Positions 53,396-61,860 of a DNA stretch of 64,000 bases are shown here, piece after piece. The translations under genes and the position numbers were made by a program. The notes beneath the pieces were generated by a model that was not told the DNA's origin, did no database searches, and was given only the letters and a program-made list of their open reading frames with translations. The stretch lies in NCBI RefSeq assembly GCF_011057645.1, contig NZ_JAALGE010000009.1:1-64000 (forward strand), in the 5' to 3' direction. This DNA is from Marisediminicola senii (GTDB taxonomy: Bacteria; Actinomycetota; Actinomycetes; Actinomycetales; Microbacteriaceae). The first letter of the stretch is position 1. Every line of letters starts with the position of its first letter.

Positions 53396-55033
53396 TTACT
53401 TCTGGTGCGCGGCCTCGCGTCGGCGTCCGATCACGAGTGCTGCGGCTCCGAGTGCCAGCACTCCGCTGCCGAGCGCGAGCAGCAGGTCGGAGGTCTCCGT
53501 ACCCGTCGCGGCGAGCTCGTTGGCCGGTGCTGCACCGGGCGCGGGAGCGACCGGAACCGTCGGGGCAGGGGCGACCGGAACCGTCGGCGCGGGAGCAGCC
53601 GGCTCCACCGGGGCTGCGACACCATTGACCGCGGACGTGTCGTTCGCGAGCGATGCCGTGGCGTACGCGATGGCGTTCGACATGATGTCGAGCGCCTCCG
53701 TGTTGATGTTCGAGATGTCATCACCGGCCGTGTGGTAGTTCTGGTCGTGCTGCTCGCCCACGACACCGCCGAACAGTGCGGCCTCATCGGCGGTCTTGAT
53801 GTCGTCGGCTCCGGTGAACAGGCCCGATGCAGGAATATCATTCGCGATGAATGCGTCGTAGTCGCTTCGGCCATCGAACGCGGTGTCGATCCAGGGCTGC
53901 TCGACCGAGTCGAAGTAGTCGGTGAAGACGTCCTCGGTCGCGGTCGATCCCTCGGGAACGACGACGGGAGCCTCATAGGTCGACTGGTCGGCGTCGTAGA
54001 CGCTGATCACATAGTTGGGTGACGCCACCATGTCGAAGTTGAGGTAGGTCGCGATCTGATCGATCTCCTCGGGGTCGTTGGCCAGCAGGTCATCGACGTA
54101 GTGCGCCGACCCGAGGAGTCCGATCTCCTCCGCTGCCCACCAGGCGAAGCGCACCTGGTTGTTGAGCTCGCCCTGTTCCGCCAGTTGTACTGCCGTCTCG
54201 AGGATGGCGGCGGAACCGCTGCCGTTATCGTTGATGCCCGCGCCTTCCGGCACGCCGTCGAGGTGAGCGCCGAGCATGACGGTGTTGTCGTCGCGTCCGG
54301 TGGTCGTCTCGGCGATCACGTTGAACGTGGGGATGGTCTCGACCTCCTCCTCGATACGGAGGGTAGCCTCCGGCGCGTTCACGAGGTCTGCGATGATCGC
54401 GGCTCCCGCGGCCTGCGTGATCCCGATCGTGGGAACGTACGCGGGGCCGATGTCGCCGAGCGTTCCGTTCAGCTCCGCTGGCTCATTGTTGTAGATGACG
54501 GCGCCGATGGCCCCGGCGGCTCCGGCGGCGATGGACTTCTCGCCGAAGCTGCAGGTGCCGCGGCTGACGACCGCGATCTTGCCGACGGCGTCGGCCCCGG
54601 CCCACGCGGCGGCGTCGCAGCCGAGCGGGTCGGTCGGTGCCACGAGTTCGGCGGTGATCGGGGTGGGACCGGTGACTGGCGTGTTCGACATCGGGATTCC
54701 GACGATGCCGTCCTGTCCCGTGACGGTGAAGTCGAAGTCGACGTCGCGAATGACGACGTCGAACGCCTGGCGGGAGGTCGTGTACCCCGCTTCGGCGAGC
54801 ACCGACTCGATGTACGCGGCGCTGGCCTCGTACCCGGGGGTGCCCACTGCGCGGTTTCCGCCATTCGCGTCGGCGATGTCCTGGAAGGCCTCGAGGTGCT
54901 GCGTGATGCCTTCGACGGTCACCGCCTCGGCGAGGGTGTCGGGATCGGCGGCGGCTGCGCTCCCCGCAACCGCCGTTCCGAGGAAGATCGTGGCGACACC
55001 GAAGGTGCCGAGGATTGTGCGCCGTTGCTTCAT
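53396..55033 (-). CDS. Secreted, wall-anchored M28 family aminopeptidase
   Basis: This 545-residue exopeptidase has a signal peptide (MKQRRTILGTFGVATIFLGT, cleavage after SAAA), a PA domain (about 130-240, with GKIAVVSRGTCSFGEKS) and an M28 zinc-peptidase domain. Metal and catalytic residues lie in LGAHLDGVPEGAGINDNGSG, WWAAEEIGLLGS, YLNFDMVAS and NYHTAGDD. A Pro/Ala/Val-repeat linker leads to the sorting signal LAATG, a hydrophobic helix and RRREAAHQK, typical of class-E sortase substrates. Thus it is likely displayed on the wall. ATG 55033 is the start of the signal peptide. Confidence 0.93.
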   Translation of the reverse strand: MKQRRTILGTFGVATIFLGTAVAGSAAAADPDTLAEAVTVEGITQHLEAFQDIADANGGNRAVGTPGYEASAAYIESVLAEAGYTTSRQAFDVVIRDVDFDFTVTGQDGIVGIPMSNTPVTGPTPITAELVAPTDPLGCDAAAWAGADAVGKIAVVSRGTCSFGEKSIAAGAAGAIGAVIYNNEPAELNGTLGDIGPAYVPTIGITQAAGAAIIADLVNAPEATLRIEEEVETIPTFNVIAETTTGRDDNTVMLGAHLDGVPEGAGINDNGSGSAAILETAVQLAEQGELNNQVRFAWWAAEEIGLLGSAHYVDDLLANDPEEIDQIATYLNFDMVASPNYVISVYDADQSTYEAPVVVPEGSTATEDVFTDYFDSVEQPWIDTAFDGRSDYDAFIANDIPASGLFTGADDIKTADEAALFGGVVGEQHDQNYHTAGDDISNINTEALDIMSNAIAYATASLANDTSAVNGVAAPVEPAAPAPTVPVAPAPTVPVAPAPGAAPANELAATGTETSDLLLALGSGVLALGAAALVIGRRREAAHQK

Positions 55034-55115
55034 GTATGCAGACCAATGTTCGAGTGGTGTTTGCTCAAAGCTAAGCTGCGCGCCCCCATCGGGGGTAGTA
55101 CGAAACATGACCGTA

Positions 55116-55132
55116 ACGCGATAATATCGTGT
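55116..55132. promoter_or_regulatory. 17-bp dyad in the peptidase/glycosyltransferase divergent region
   Basis: ACGCGATAATATCGTGT is palindromic except at one pair and stands out as AT-rich. It lies 83 bp before the peptidase start and 147 bp before the glycosyltransferase start, so it could be an operator for either. Confidence 0.4.
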
Positions 55133-55278
55133 GCGTTTGCATGAGAATGCCCCGCGACCGGGATTCATCCCCGATTGTGCGCATGCGGCGCTCAGGTTTC
55201 TCGCCCCCGGGGCGAGAAGAATGTGGCCGCACAGCACCAGCCGCAGCCCAGAACACCGCCGCAGCGCGAGGAGACATC

Positions 55279-57504
55279 ATGGGAACCCATACATCGCTGG
55301 ACGACATCCGCCGCGCCCCATCGATCCTGCACGGCATCCACCTCGCCGACGAGCTAGCCGTCGCCGCCAGTCGCGACGGCGGCACCCGCGCCGTTCGCCT
55401 GCTCGCCGATGCCGCCCGCGATGGCAGCGACACCGTGGCATCCATCGCCGCGGTCCACGCCCTGGCACAGGTCTTCGACGAGAATGCGGATGCCGCGCTC
55501 ACCGACCTGCTCGAACACGACGCGGCCTACGTGCGCGAGCACGCGGCCTGGGCGTTCGGCAGTCGCCTGCCACGGTTCGACGCGATCGCCGGCCTCGCAT
55601 CCATGACGGCGAAAGGCGGGTTCGCGGGCATGCTCGCCGGGCGCACGCTCGAGCGGTGGGGTCGTTCGGCTCCCGACCACGTCGCGCTCAGCCTGGAGGG
55701 CATGCTCGCCGCGGCCACCGACCCGGCCGTGCGCGAACGCCTCGTTGAGATCACCGGGCTCATCCCGGCGCGCATCGCCACCCGCGTCATCCGCCGCATC
55801 GCCCTCGACCCCGCAGAACACGACGACACGCGGGCGGCCGCGATCGCGAGCATCGGCGACAGGGAACCGGATGACGCCGCGATCGCCATCGCGACCCAGC
55901 TCGCCTCCGCATCCGGCCCGCTCGCTGCCGTCGCTCGCCTCGCCCTGCTCGACCTCACGGTGCAGCCGTCGCCGACCGCGCGCTGGACCAGCGGCCTCAC
56001 GGTCGCCCAGCTCTTCCTGCACGCCGACATCGACCGGGAGCTGTCGCAGGTGGGTGCCGGGGACAACGGCGGCATCGCGACCCTGCTACTGCGGCTCGGC
56101 GACGCGCTCGTCGACGCCGGCGGCCCGCACGACCGTGTCGGCCGGGTGCTGACCATGTCGCGGGGCGACCACGAGGCCGCCCTGGAGGCACTGCCCGCGG
56201 TCGGCTCCACCGCGGCCGGCCACATCCTCTCCACCGTGCCGTTCCTCGGCGCCGCGCCGTCGATGGCCGACGCCTGGACCCGCCGCGTCGCCGCCCAGCG
56301 CGGCATCCGACGGGTGCTGCGCTACGCCGGCCGGGTCGACGCCATCCACCTGCGCATGGCCGACGTCGGCAGCCTCGCGGCGAGCGCCGTCGCCAGCGAA
56401 CTCGGGATCCCCACCGTGTTCACGGTCGCCCCCGACCCGCACGCGCTGATCCGCACGCTCGACGGAGCCGGAACGCTCACGCGGGAGAACTTCGGGCCCA
56501 CCGACGAGACGGAGCACTTCTGGTTCCGGGTGCGCCTCGTGCAGCGGCTCGCCGCCGACTCCGGCCACAGCGTGCTCTTTCCCCGCCCCGACCTGCGCGA
56601 GACCATGCGCGACCTGGTCGGCATCGACATCACCGCACACCCGGAACGCCACTCGGTCGTCCCGGAGGGCATCGACCTCACGGTGATCGAGAAGTCGCGC
56701 GTCGACGCCATGACCGCGGTCGTCGACCCGACCGCCACTGACGGCTCATGCTCCGCCTTCGCCAGCCTCGACACCGCCATGGGCGCACTGCCCGAGCACC
56801 GCCGGCACCTGCCGATCGCGATCACGGTCGGGCGCATGCACACCGTCAAGGGCATGGCCGCCCTGGTCGAGGCGTGGCACGGCGACCCGCAGCTGCGCGA
56901 GCGGTGCAACCTGCTCATCGTCGGCGGCGACCTCGAGAACCCGAACACGAGCGAACGCGACCAGCTCGACCGCATCGCGCTCATCGTCGACCCCGCCGAC
57001 GCCGCGGCGGCCGGGCTCGTCCTCGCCGGGCACCGCGGCAACGACACGGTCGGGCGCTGGCTGGCCGCCACCCGGTACGGCCGCCCCGGCGTCGCCGCAC
57101 CGCACGGCGTCTACGTGTGCGCAAGCGTGAAGGAGGAGTTCGGCATCGCCGTGCTCGAGGCGATGGCGACGGGACTCACCGTCGTCGCGCCCATCGAGGG
57201 CGGGCCCTCCGGGTACGTCGACGACGGCGTGACCGGCTACCTGGTCGACACCACCGACCGCGCGGCACTCGCCACCGGCATCGGCAGGGCGCTCGACCTC
57301 GCGGCGGGCGCGGGCGGGTTCGACGCCGCCGAGGCGGCGTCGGCGATGGTGGCACGGCGCTTCGCCATCCAGACAATGGCCGACACGCTGGCCGGCATCT
57401 ACGGTGAGGTGGCCCAGTCCGCACCGTTCGCCGGGCTGCCCACGACGGCCGGTTCGCCTGCCGCGGCATCCACTTCGTCATCATGGGCGCTGAGCGACTC
57501 ATGA
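55279..57504 (+). CDS. HEAT-repeat/GT4 glycosyltransferase fusion
   Basis: This 741-residue protein has two unlike halves. Residues about 40-245 are helical repeats with HEAT/PBS-lyase-like periodicity (AVHALAQVFDENADAALTDLL, VREHAAWAFGSRLPRF). Residues about 330-710 are a GT-B family 4 glycosyltransferase: VVPEGIDLTVIEKSR, TVGRMHTVKGMAALVEAW, then CASVKEEFGIAVLEAMATGLTVVAP with the EX7E motif and GPSGYVDDGVTGYLVD. ATG 55279 has GAGGAGA 5 bp upstream. It overlaps the GT1 gene by ATGA, so they make one product line, perhaps a glycolipid or secondary metabolite (inference). Confidence 0.9.
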   Translation: MGTHTSLDDIRRAPSILHGIHLADELAVAASRDGGTRAVRLLADAARDGSDTVASIAAVHALAQVFDENADAALTDLLEHDAAYVREHAAWAFGSRLPRFDAIAGLASMTAKGGFAGMLAGRTLERWGRSAPDHVALSLEGMLAAATDPAVRERLVEITGLIPARIATRVIRRIALDPAEHDDTRAAAIASIGDREPDDAAIAIATQLASASGPLAAVARLALLDLTVQPSPTARWTSGLTVAQLFLHADIDRELSQVGAGDNGGIATLLLRLGDALVDAGGPHDRVGRVLTMSRGDHEAALEALPAVGSTAAGHILSTVPFLGAAPSMADAWTRRVAAQRGIRRVLRYAGRVDAIHLRMADVGSLAASAVASELGIPTVFTVAPDPHALIRTLDGAGTLTRENFGPTDETEHFWFRVRLVQRLAADSGHSVLFPRPDLRETMRDLVGIDITAHPERHSVVPEGIDLTVIEKSRVDAMTAVVDPTATDGSCSAFASLDTAMGALPEHRRHLPIAITVGRMHTVKGMAALVEAWHGDPQLRERCNLLIVGGDLENPNTSERDQLDRIALIVDPADAAAAGLVLAGHRGNDTVGRWLAATRYGRPGVAAPHGVYVCASVKEEFGIAVLEAMATGLTVVAPIEGGPSGYVDDGVTGYLVDTTDRAALATGIGRALDLAAGAGGFDAAEAASAMVARRFAIQTMADTLAGIYGEVAQSAPFAGLPTTAGSPAAASTSSSWALSDS

Positions 57505-58832
57505 CCCTGCTGATCATCGGCCCCGACTACGCATCGCACCTCTATCCGCTGGCCACCCTCGGCGCCCCGTGGCGCGAGCGTGGGGAGCGCGTCGTGGTGG
57601 CGAGCGGTCCCGCCACCGCCGGCATCGTCGAAGAGTTCGGCTTCGAGCGTATCGACCTGCGGCTCGGCCGCGGCTCGAACCCAGGGGTGATCCGGGCCGA
57701 GGACCAGCCGAAGGGCGAAGACGACACCCTGCGCGGGTTCTTCGACGCCACCCGGCGCGGCATGGTCGAGACCCTCGCGTTCCAGGCGCAGGCCCGCCTC
57801 GGCGACCTGCTGTGGAACCCGGTCGAGATCGCCCGCGAGGTGCAGCGCATCGTCGCCGAGGTACAGCCCACCGCCGTGATCGTCGACCACCTCGCGTTCA
57901 GCGCGCGCCTCGCGCTCATTGCCGGGGGCATCCGGCACGCCGACGTGGTGCTCGGCCACCCGTCCGCGCTGCCCGTGGGCGACGAGGTGTACGGGTTTCC
58001 GCCCGCTTGGCCGGCCGCGTTCACCCCGGATGCCGCTGAACTCGCACGCCTGCGCGAACTCTGCGATGCCGTGCGCGATGACTTCACCGCCTCGTGGAAC
58101 GCCGCGCTCGCGGAGCTCGACCCCGCAGCGCCGCTGAGTTCAGACGCGTTCGGCGAGTCGGGCGACATCCTGCTGCTCAACTACCCGGCGGAGCTGCATC
58201 CACCCGCCCGCACCGCCCTGCTGCCGACGCACGCGTTCCTCGGGTCGGCGGTGCGCGCGGAGGCCGTCGACGCCGACGTCGAGCGCTGGATCGCGTCGAG
58301 CGAGCTGCCGATCGTGTACGTGAGCTTCGGCAGCTTTCTCTCGGTGCGCGGTGACGTGCTCGCCCTTGTCGCCGAGGCGCTGCGGGGGGTGCAGGTCTCC
58401 GGCCTGCCGGTGCGCGTCGCGATGGCGACCGGGTCGACCGACCCCGCCGATCTCGGCGACATTCCGGATGGATGGCTCGTGCGCGCGTTCCTGCCCCAGG
58501 TGCGGCTGCTCGCGGCCGCCGACCTCGGGGTGACGCACGGCGGAAACAACAGCGTCACCGAGGCGATGACCGAGGGCGTGCCCCTGGTCGTGCTGCCGTT
58601 CTCCACCGACCAGTTCGCGGGCGCCGCGGCCCTCGACGACGCCGGGTTCGCTGAATCGTTCGACCCGAACACGGTGACCGTGCCGCAGCTGCGTGCCGCG
58701 GCCGAGAGGCTCCTGGAAATGGAGAACGGCCACCGCGCCCGACTGGACGCGATGGCCGATGCCCTGCGTGGTGGTGCGGGGGCACGGAGGGCGTTTGACG
58801 CGTTCTCCGTACCACCCGTTCCGGTGGCCTGA
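57501..58832 (+). CDS. MGT-type family 1 glycosyltransferase
   Basis: This 443-residue GT-B enzyme resembles macrolide and sterol-type glycosyltransferases. It begins MTLLIIGPDYASHLYPLATLGAPW and ends with the donor-sugar signature THGGNNSVTEAMTEGVPLVVLPFSTDQFAGAAALDDAG. These use UDP- or dTDP-sugars on lipophilic acceptors. ATG 57501 overlaps the upstream stop; ATG 57483 is also in frame. Partnership with the HEAT-GT4 protein is implied by coupling. Confidence 0.92.
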   Translation: MTLLIIGPDYASHLYPLATLGAPWRERGERVVVASGPATAGIVEEFGFERIDLRLGRGSNPGVIRAEDQPKGEDDTLRGFFDATRRGMVETLAFQAQARLGDLLWNPVEIAREVQRIVAEVQPTAVIVDHLAFSARLALIAGGIRHADVVLGHPSALPVGDEVYGFPPAWPAAFTPDAAELARLRELCDAVRDDFTASWNAALAELDPAAPLSSDAFGESGDILLLNYPAELHPPARTALLPTHAFLGSAVRAEAVDADVERWIASSELPIVYVSFGSFLSVRGDVLALVAEALRGVQVSGLPVRVAMATGSTDPADLGDIPDGWLVRAFLPQVRLLAAADLGVTHGGNNSVTEAMTEGVPLVVLPFSTDQFAGAAALDDAGFAESFDPNTVTVPQLRAAAERLLEMENGHRARLDAMADALRGGAGARRAFDAFSVPPVPVA

Positions 58833-58892
58833 GCCGGCTCGAGACCTGAGCCAGCCCGAGCCCTGAGCCTGAGCCGGCTCGAGGCCTGGGCC

Positions 58893-60797
58893 CTAGCCGG
58901 TCGCGGCGAGCTCGCCGCCGCCCGAACCCGACCCGGACCCGGTACCCGAACCGGACCCGGTACCCGACCCGGAACCCGTACCCGGTGCGGTGACCGGGGG
59001 TGCGGGCGTCGGGGTGGGGGTCGTCGGTTCGGCGGGAACGACCGGTGCGGCATCCGTCGTGATCGAATACGTCGTGGTGGAACCCGACACCTCGTTCGCG
59101 ACGGCGAGCATCGGCGCCCCGGTGGGGGAGTCCTCCGCGGTGATGAAGCGGATGCCCTCGGTACCGAGGTCGCCCGCTCCGGCCAGTCCCTGCTCTTCCG
59201 CGGAGACGGAGAAGTCGCGGTTGTTGACGTAGCTCACGAAGGTGCTGTCGGCGGGGGTGGTGATGTCGAACACCGCGATGCCCCCGATGCGCTCGAAGCC
59301 GACGAACGCGTAGCTACGGCCGTCGATCTCGCCGACGGCGACCGCTTCGGGCTCCGGGCCCTTGTCGTCGCTGCGACCCTCGAGGTTCGACTCGGTGTGG
59401 TTCGAGTTGAAGAACTCGGGGCTCGCCTCGGCGGTGAGCTGCTCGAACGCGTCGGCGGAGTCCCACACCTGGGTGCCGTCGGTGTTCCAGATGCTGAACG
59501 AGCGCGACCCGAAGGTGTACAGCTCGGTGAAGCATCCGGCGGTCTCGTCGAACCCGTCGGCGGTGGTGACGTTGAGGCGGCCCAGCGCCTCGTCGGCGAG
59601 GAAGCCGTCGAGGTCGCTCGGCAGGCCGTCGACCCCGTAGACGTCGGCGAACGCGTCGGCGCATACCGGGCCTGGGCCGTCCTCGGCCAGGTCAGCCACC
59701 CGGGAGACCTCGGAGTAGGCGTCCCAGTCGCGCGAGTCGCCCTCGTTGGCGGTCACCAGGTAGGTCTGGCCGGCGGCCTCGTACGACTCGATGGTGTCGG
59801 GCATGGGGAACCCGAGTACCGGCCAGGTGCGGATGTCGATGGCATCGTCGCGGTCCGACGCGTCGAGCGGCACCTCCATGCGGTCGACAGTCCCGAGGTC
59901 GCGGATCGCGGTGACCGTCGCGGTGGCGAGGTCGACCTCGGCGATCGCGTTGGCCTCCTGCAGCGTCACCCACGCGGTCGCGGAGTCAGGGGAGACGGTC
60001 GCGTACTCCGGCTCGAGGTTCTCCGAGACGGGGAATTCGGGAGTGCCGGTTCCGGCATCCTCGCGGCCGCCGAAGATGCGCACGCCCTCGGGCAGGGTCG
60101 CGGTTCCCTCGGCCTCGAACGCGCGGAAGTCGGCGGTAGCGACGTCGTCCTGCGTCGGCAGCGCGACCGTGGCCGGAACGTCGATCACCGAGATGGTGCC
60201 CTCGGGGTCTGCGGCGTAGTCGGTGTCGGGTTCACCCTCGTTCGCGACGACGACGCGGGTGCCGTCGGGCGAGAAGGTGACCATATCGGGCAGGGCGCCG
60301 ACGCTGACCGCGCCGAGCGCCGCGCCGTCGCCGGCCGCGTCGAAGAACACGATCCAGCCGTTGTCGGTCTTCGGGTCGGATTCGACCGCGACGGCACCGA
60401 GGCCGTCGGCGCGCACGGCAACCGAGTTGGCGACGGCCGCGTCGGGAATGGTCGAGCCGTCGGCGGCGACGATGCCGGTGGTCTGCAGGTCGAACAGCTT
60501 GGTGGGGGTGGATGCGTCGGCGACCGACAGCACCTCGACGCGGGCCGCGGCGGCATTGACCACCAGCAGGCGCTGCTCGGCCGGGTAGTGCGCCACGATC
60601 TCGGCTGCGCTCTGGTCGAACACTCCGGTGTCGTAGGTGCCGAGCGGCTCGAGGGTGAGCGCGGCGTCGGCAGCGTCGAGCACGATCGGCTCCGGCACGA
60701 TCTGGGCCATGGCCGAGAAGGATGTTCCCGCGACGAGGAATGCACCTCCGACGACGGCAGCAATTGCGCGCGTGGCGCGGGGTCTTGTCGACAACAC
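58893..60797 (-). CDS. Choice-of-anchor I secreted protein with terminal LAATG
   Basis: This 634-residue extracellular protein has a signal peptide (AIAAVVGGAFLVAGTSFSAMA), then a beta-propeller-like body of the choice-of-anchor I family (VTFSPDGTRVVVANEGEP, TYLVTANEGDSRDWDAY, FTFGSRSFSIW-type and PEPEAVAVGEIDG). It ends with a Pro/Thr linker, a Gly/Ser/Thr repeat coded by CCCGGACCCGGTAC-like repeats (58919-58983), and GGELAATG directly before the stop. A sorting signal normally needs a hydrophobic helix and basic residues after LAxTG; both are missing and no reading frame downstream supplies them. Family members often include phytase- or nuclease-linked proteins; function is unknown. Confidence 0.9.
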   Translation of the reverse strand: MLSTRPRATRAIAAVVGGAFLVAGTSFSAMAQIVPEPIVLDAADAALTLEPLGTYDTGVFDQSAAEIVAHYPAEQRLLVVNAAAARVEVLSVADASTPTKLFDLQTTGIVAADGSTIPDAAVANSVAVRADGLGAVAVESDPKTDNGWIVFFDAAGDGAALGAVSVGALPDMVTFSPDGTRVVVANEGEPDTDYAADPEGTISVIDVPATVALPTQDDVATADFRAFEAEGTATLPEGVRIFGGREDAGTGTPEFPVSENLEPEYATVSPDSATAWVTLQEANAIAEVDLATATVTAIRDLGTVDRMEVPLDASDRDDAIDIRTWPVLGFPMPDTIESYEAAGQTYLVTANEGDSRDWDAYSEVSRVADLAEDGPGPVCADAFADVYGVDGLPSDLDGFLADEALGRLNVTTADGFDETAGCFTELYTFGSRSFSIWNTDGTQVWDSADAFEQLTAEASPEFFNSNHTESNLEGRSDDKGPEPEAVAVGEIDGRSYAFVGFERIGGIAVFDITTPADSTFVSYVNNRDFSVSAEEQGLAGAGDLGTEGIRFITAEDSPTGAPMLAVANEVSGSTTTYSITTDAAPVVPAEPTTPTPTPAPPVTAPGTGSGSGTGSGSGTGSGSGSGGGELAATG

Positions 60798-60943
60798 TGT
60801 TGTAGTCCTTTGCTGAGGGGGTGGGATCCCGACGGTATGGAGGCGAGGTGTCCTCGAGGTTGACGCCGGGTTAACGGGGGTCAGGCCGGGGAGGGAGCGC
60901 CAGCGGCCTCGCGTGCCGCGACGGTCGGTAGGATTGTCGGATT

Positions 60944-60971
60944 CGCCCCGGGAGTCAGGCTCTCCGGGGCG
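60944..60971. other. Hairpin upstream of the Pr6Pr gene
   Basis: CGCCCCGG (60944-60951) pairs with CCGGGGCG (60964-60971), with GAG/CTC inside and one bulge. It lies 43 bp before ATG 61015 and could be a terminator of leftward reading or part of the 5' leader. Confidence 0.4.
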
Positions 60972-61014
60972 TATGCGTTAGGTGGGCGGCGGCGTGACAC
61001 GAGGGAGGCAGCGC

Positions 61015-61860
61015 ATGCGCGTGGCATCCGGTGTGGGTCGCCTGGTCGCCGCCGTCGTCGGTATTTGCGCGCTCGCCGCACACCTCGTCTACAGCCTCGG
61101 CTCGGGCGGTTCGGCGCTGCCCAACTTCTTCAGCTACTTCACCATGCAGAGCGCCATCCTCGCCGTGCTGCTCTGGGCCATCGGCGGGGTGCTCGCCCTC
61201 CGCCGCGCCACCGACCCCGAGTGGCTCGCGTCGTGCCGCCTGCTGGTGACCACGTACCAGGTGGTCTCCGGCATCGTCTACACGATCATCGTGCTCGAAT
61301 CCGTCTCCCGGGGGCTGTCGATCCAGGTTCCCCCCTCGAGCCAGGTGCTGCATTACTGGATGCCGGCATTTGCGCTCCTCGACTGGCTGGGGTCACCGGG
61401 GCGAGGCCACATCCGCTGGCGGAGCCTGCGCACGGTGCTGGTGTTCCCGCTGGTCTGGGGCGGGTACACGCTGGTTCGCGGGTCGATGGTCGGCTGGTAC
61501 CCGTACTTCTTCCTCGACCCGTTCCAGGTCAGCTGGCCGTGGGAGTTCACCGGCTACTGCGCCATCGTGCTCGCGTTCATCGTCGGCGTCGGCGCTCTGC
61601 TCGTGGCGGCCAGCCGCGTGCTGCCCCGGTACGCGGAAGACGGCGACGGGCGGCCGGGCGGGCGCGGGCGCAGCGATAGCGGCGTTGGCGAACGACCACC
61701 ACGGCGCGGGACCGCACCCCAGCGAACGGCAGCGCTAGCGGGGGTCGACGGCGACGAACGGCTCGAGGCTGAGCCGGGCGCGCAGCACGACTTCGTCGTC
61801 GCTGAGGTCGGCGAGGGCGATGGCGCGCTCGCCACCCACGAGCCCCACCACGATCGGTGA
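61015..61860 (+). CDS. Pr6Pr family membrane protein
   Basis: This protein matches the Pr6Pr (FAR-17a/AIG1-like) family of six-helix membrane proteins: NFFSYFTMQSAILAVLLWAIGG, VVSGIVYTIIVLE, HYWMPAFALLDWL and MVGWYPYFFLDPFQVSWP. Function is unknown. The conserved part ends near residue 210 (about nt 61640). The remaining 70 residues are hydrophilic and overlap the 3' end of the opposite-strand amine oxidase by 126 bp, so the tail may be read-through rather than selected sequence. GGGAGG lies 6-7 bp before ATG 61015. Confidence 0.88.
   Translation: MRVASGVGRLVAAVVGICALAAHLVYSLGSGGSALPNFFSYFTMQSAILAVLLWAIGGVLALRRATDPEWLASCRLLVTTYQVVSGIVYTIIVLESVSRGLSIQVPPSSQVLHYWMPAFALLDWLGSPGRGHIRWRSLRTVLVFPLVWGGYTLVRGSMVGWYPYFFLDPFQVSWPWEFTGYCAIVLAFIVGVGALLVAASRVLPRYAEDGDGRPGGRGRSDSGVGERPPRRGTAPQRTAALAGVDGDERLEAEPGAQHDFVVAEVGEGDGALATHEPHHDR

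Noticed and set aside
58827-58890. Repeated GAGCCGGCTCGAG palindromes between convergent genes as an attachment site
   Set aside because: Short GC-rich repeats with no integrase nearby; a terminator-like role or simple repeat is enough.
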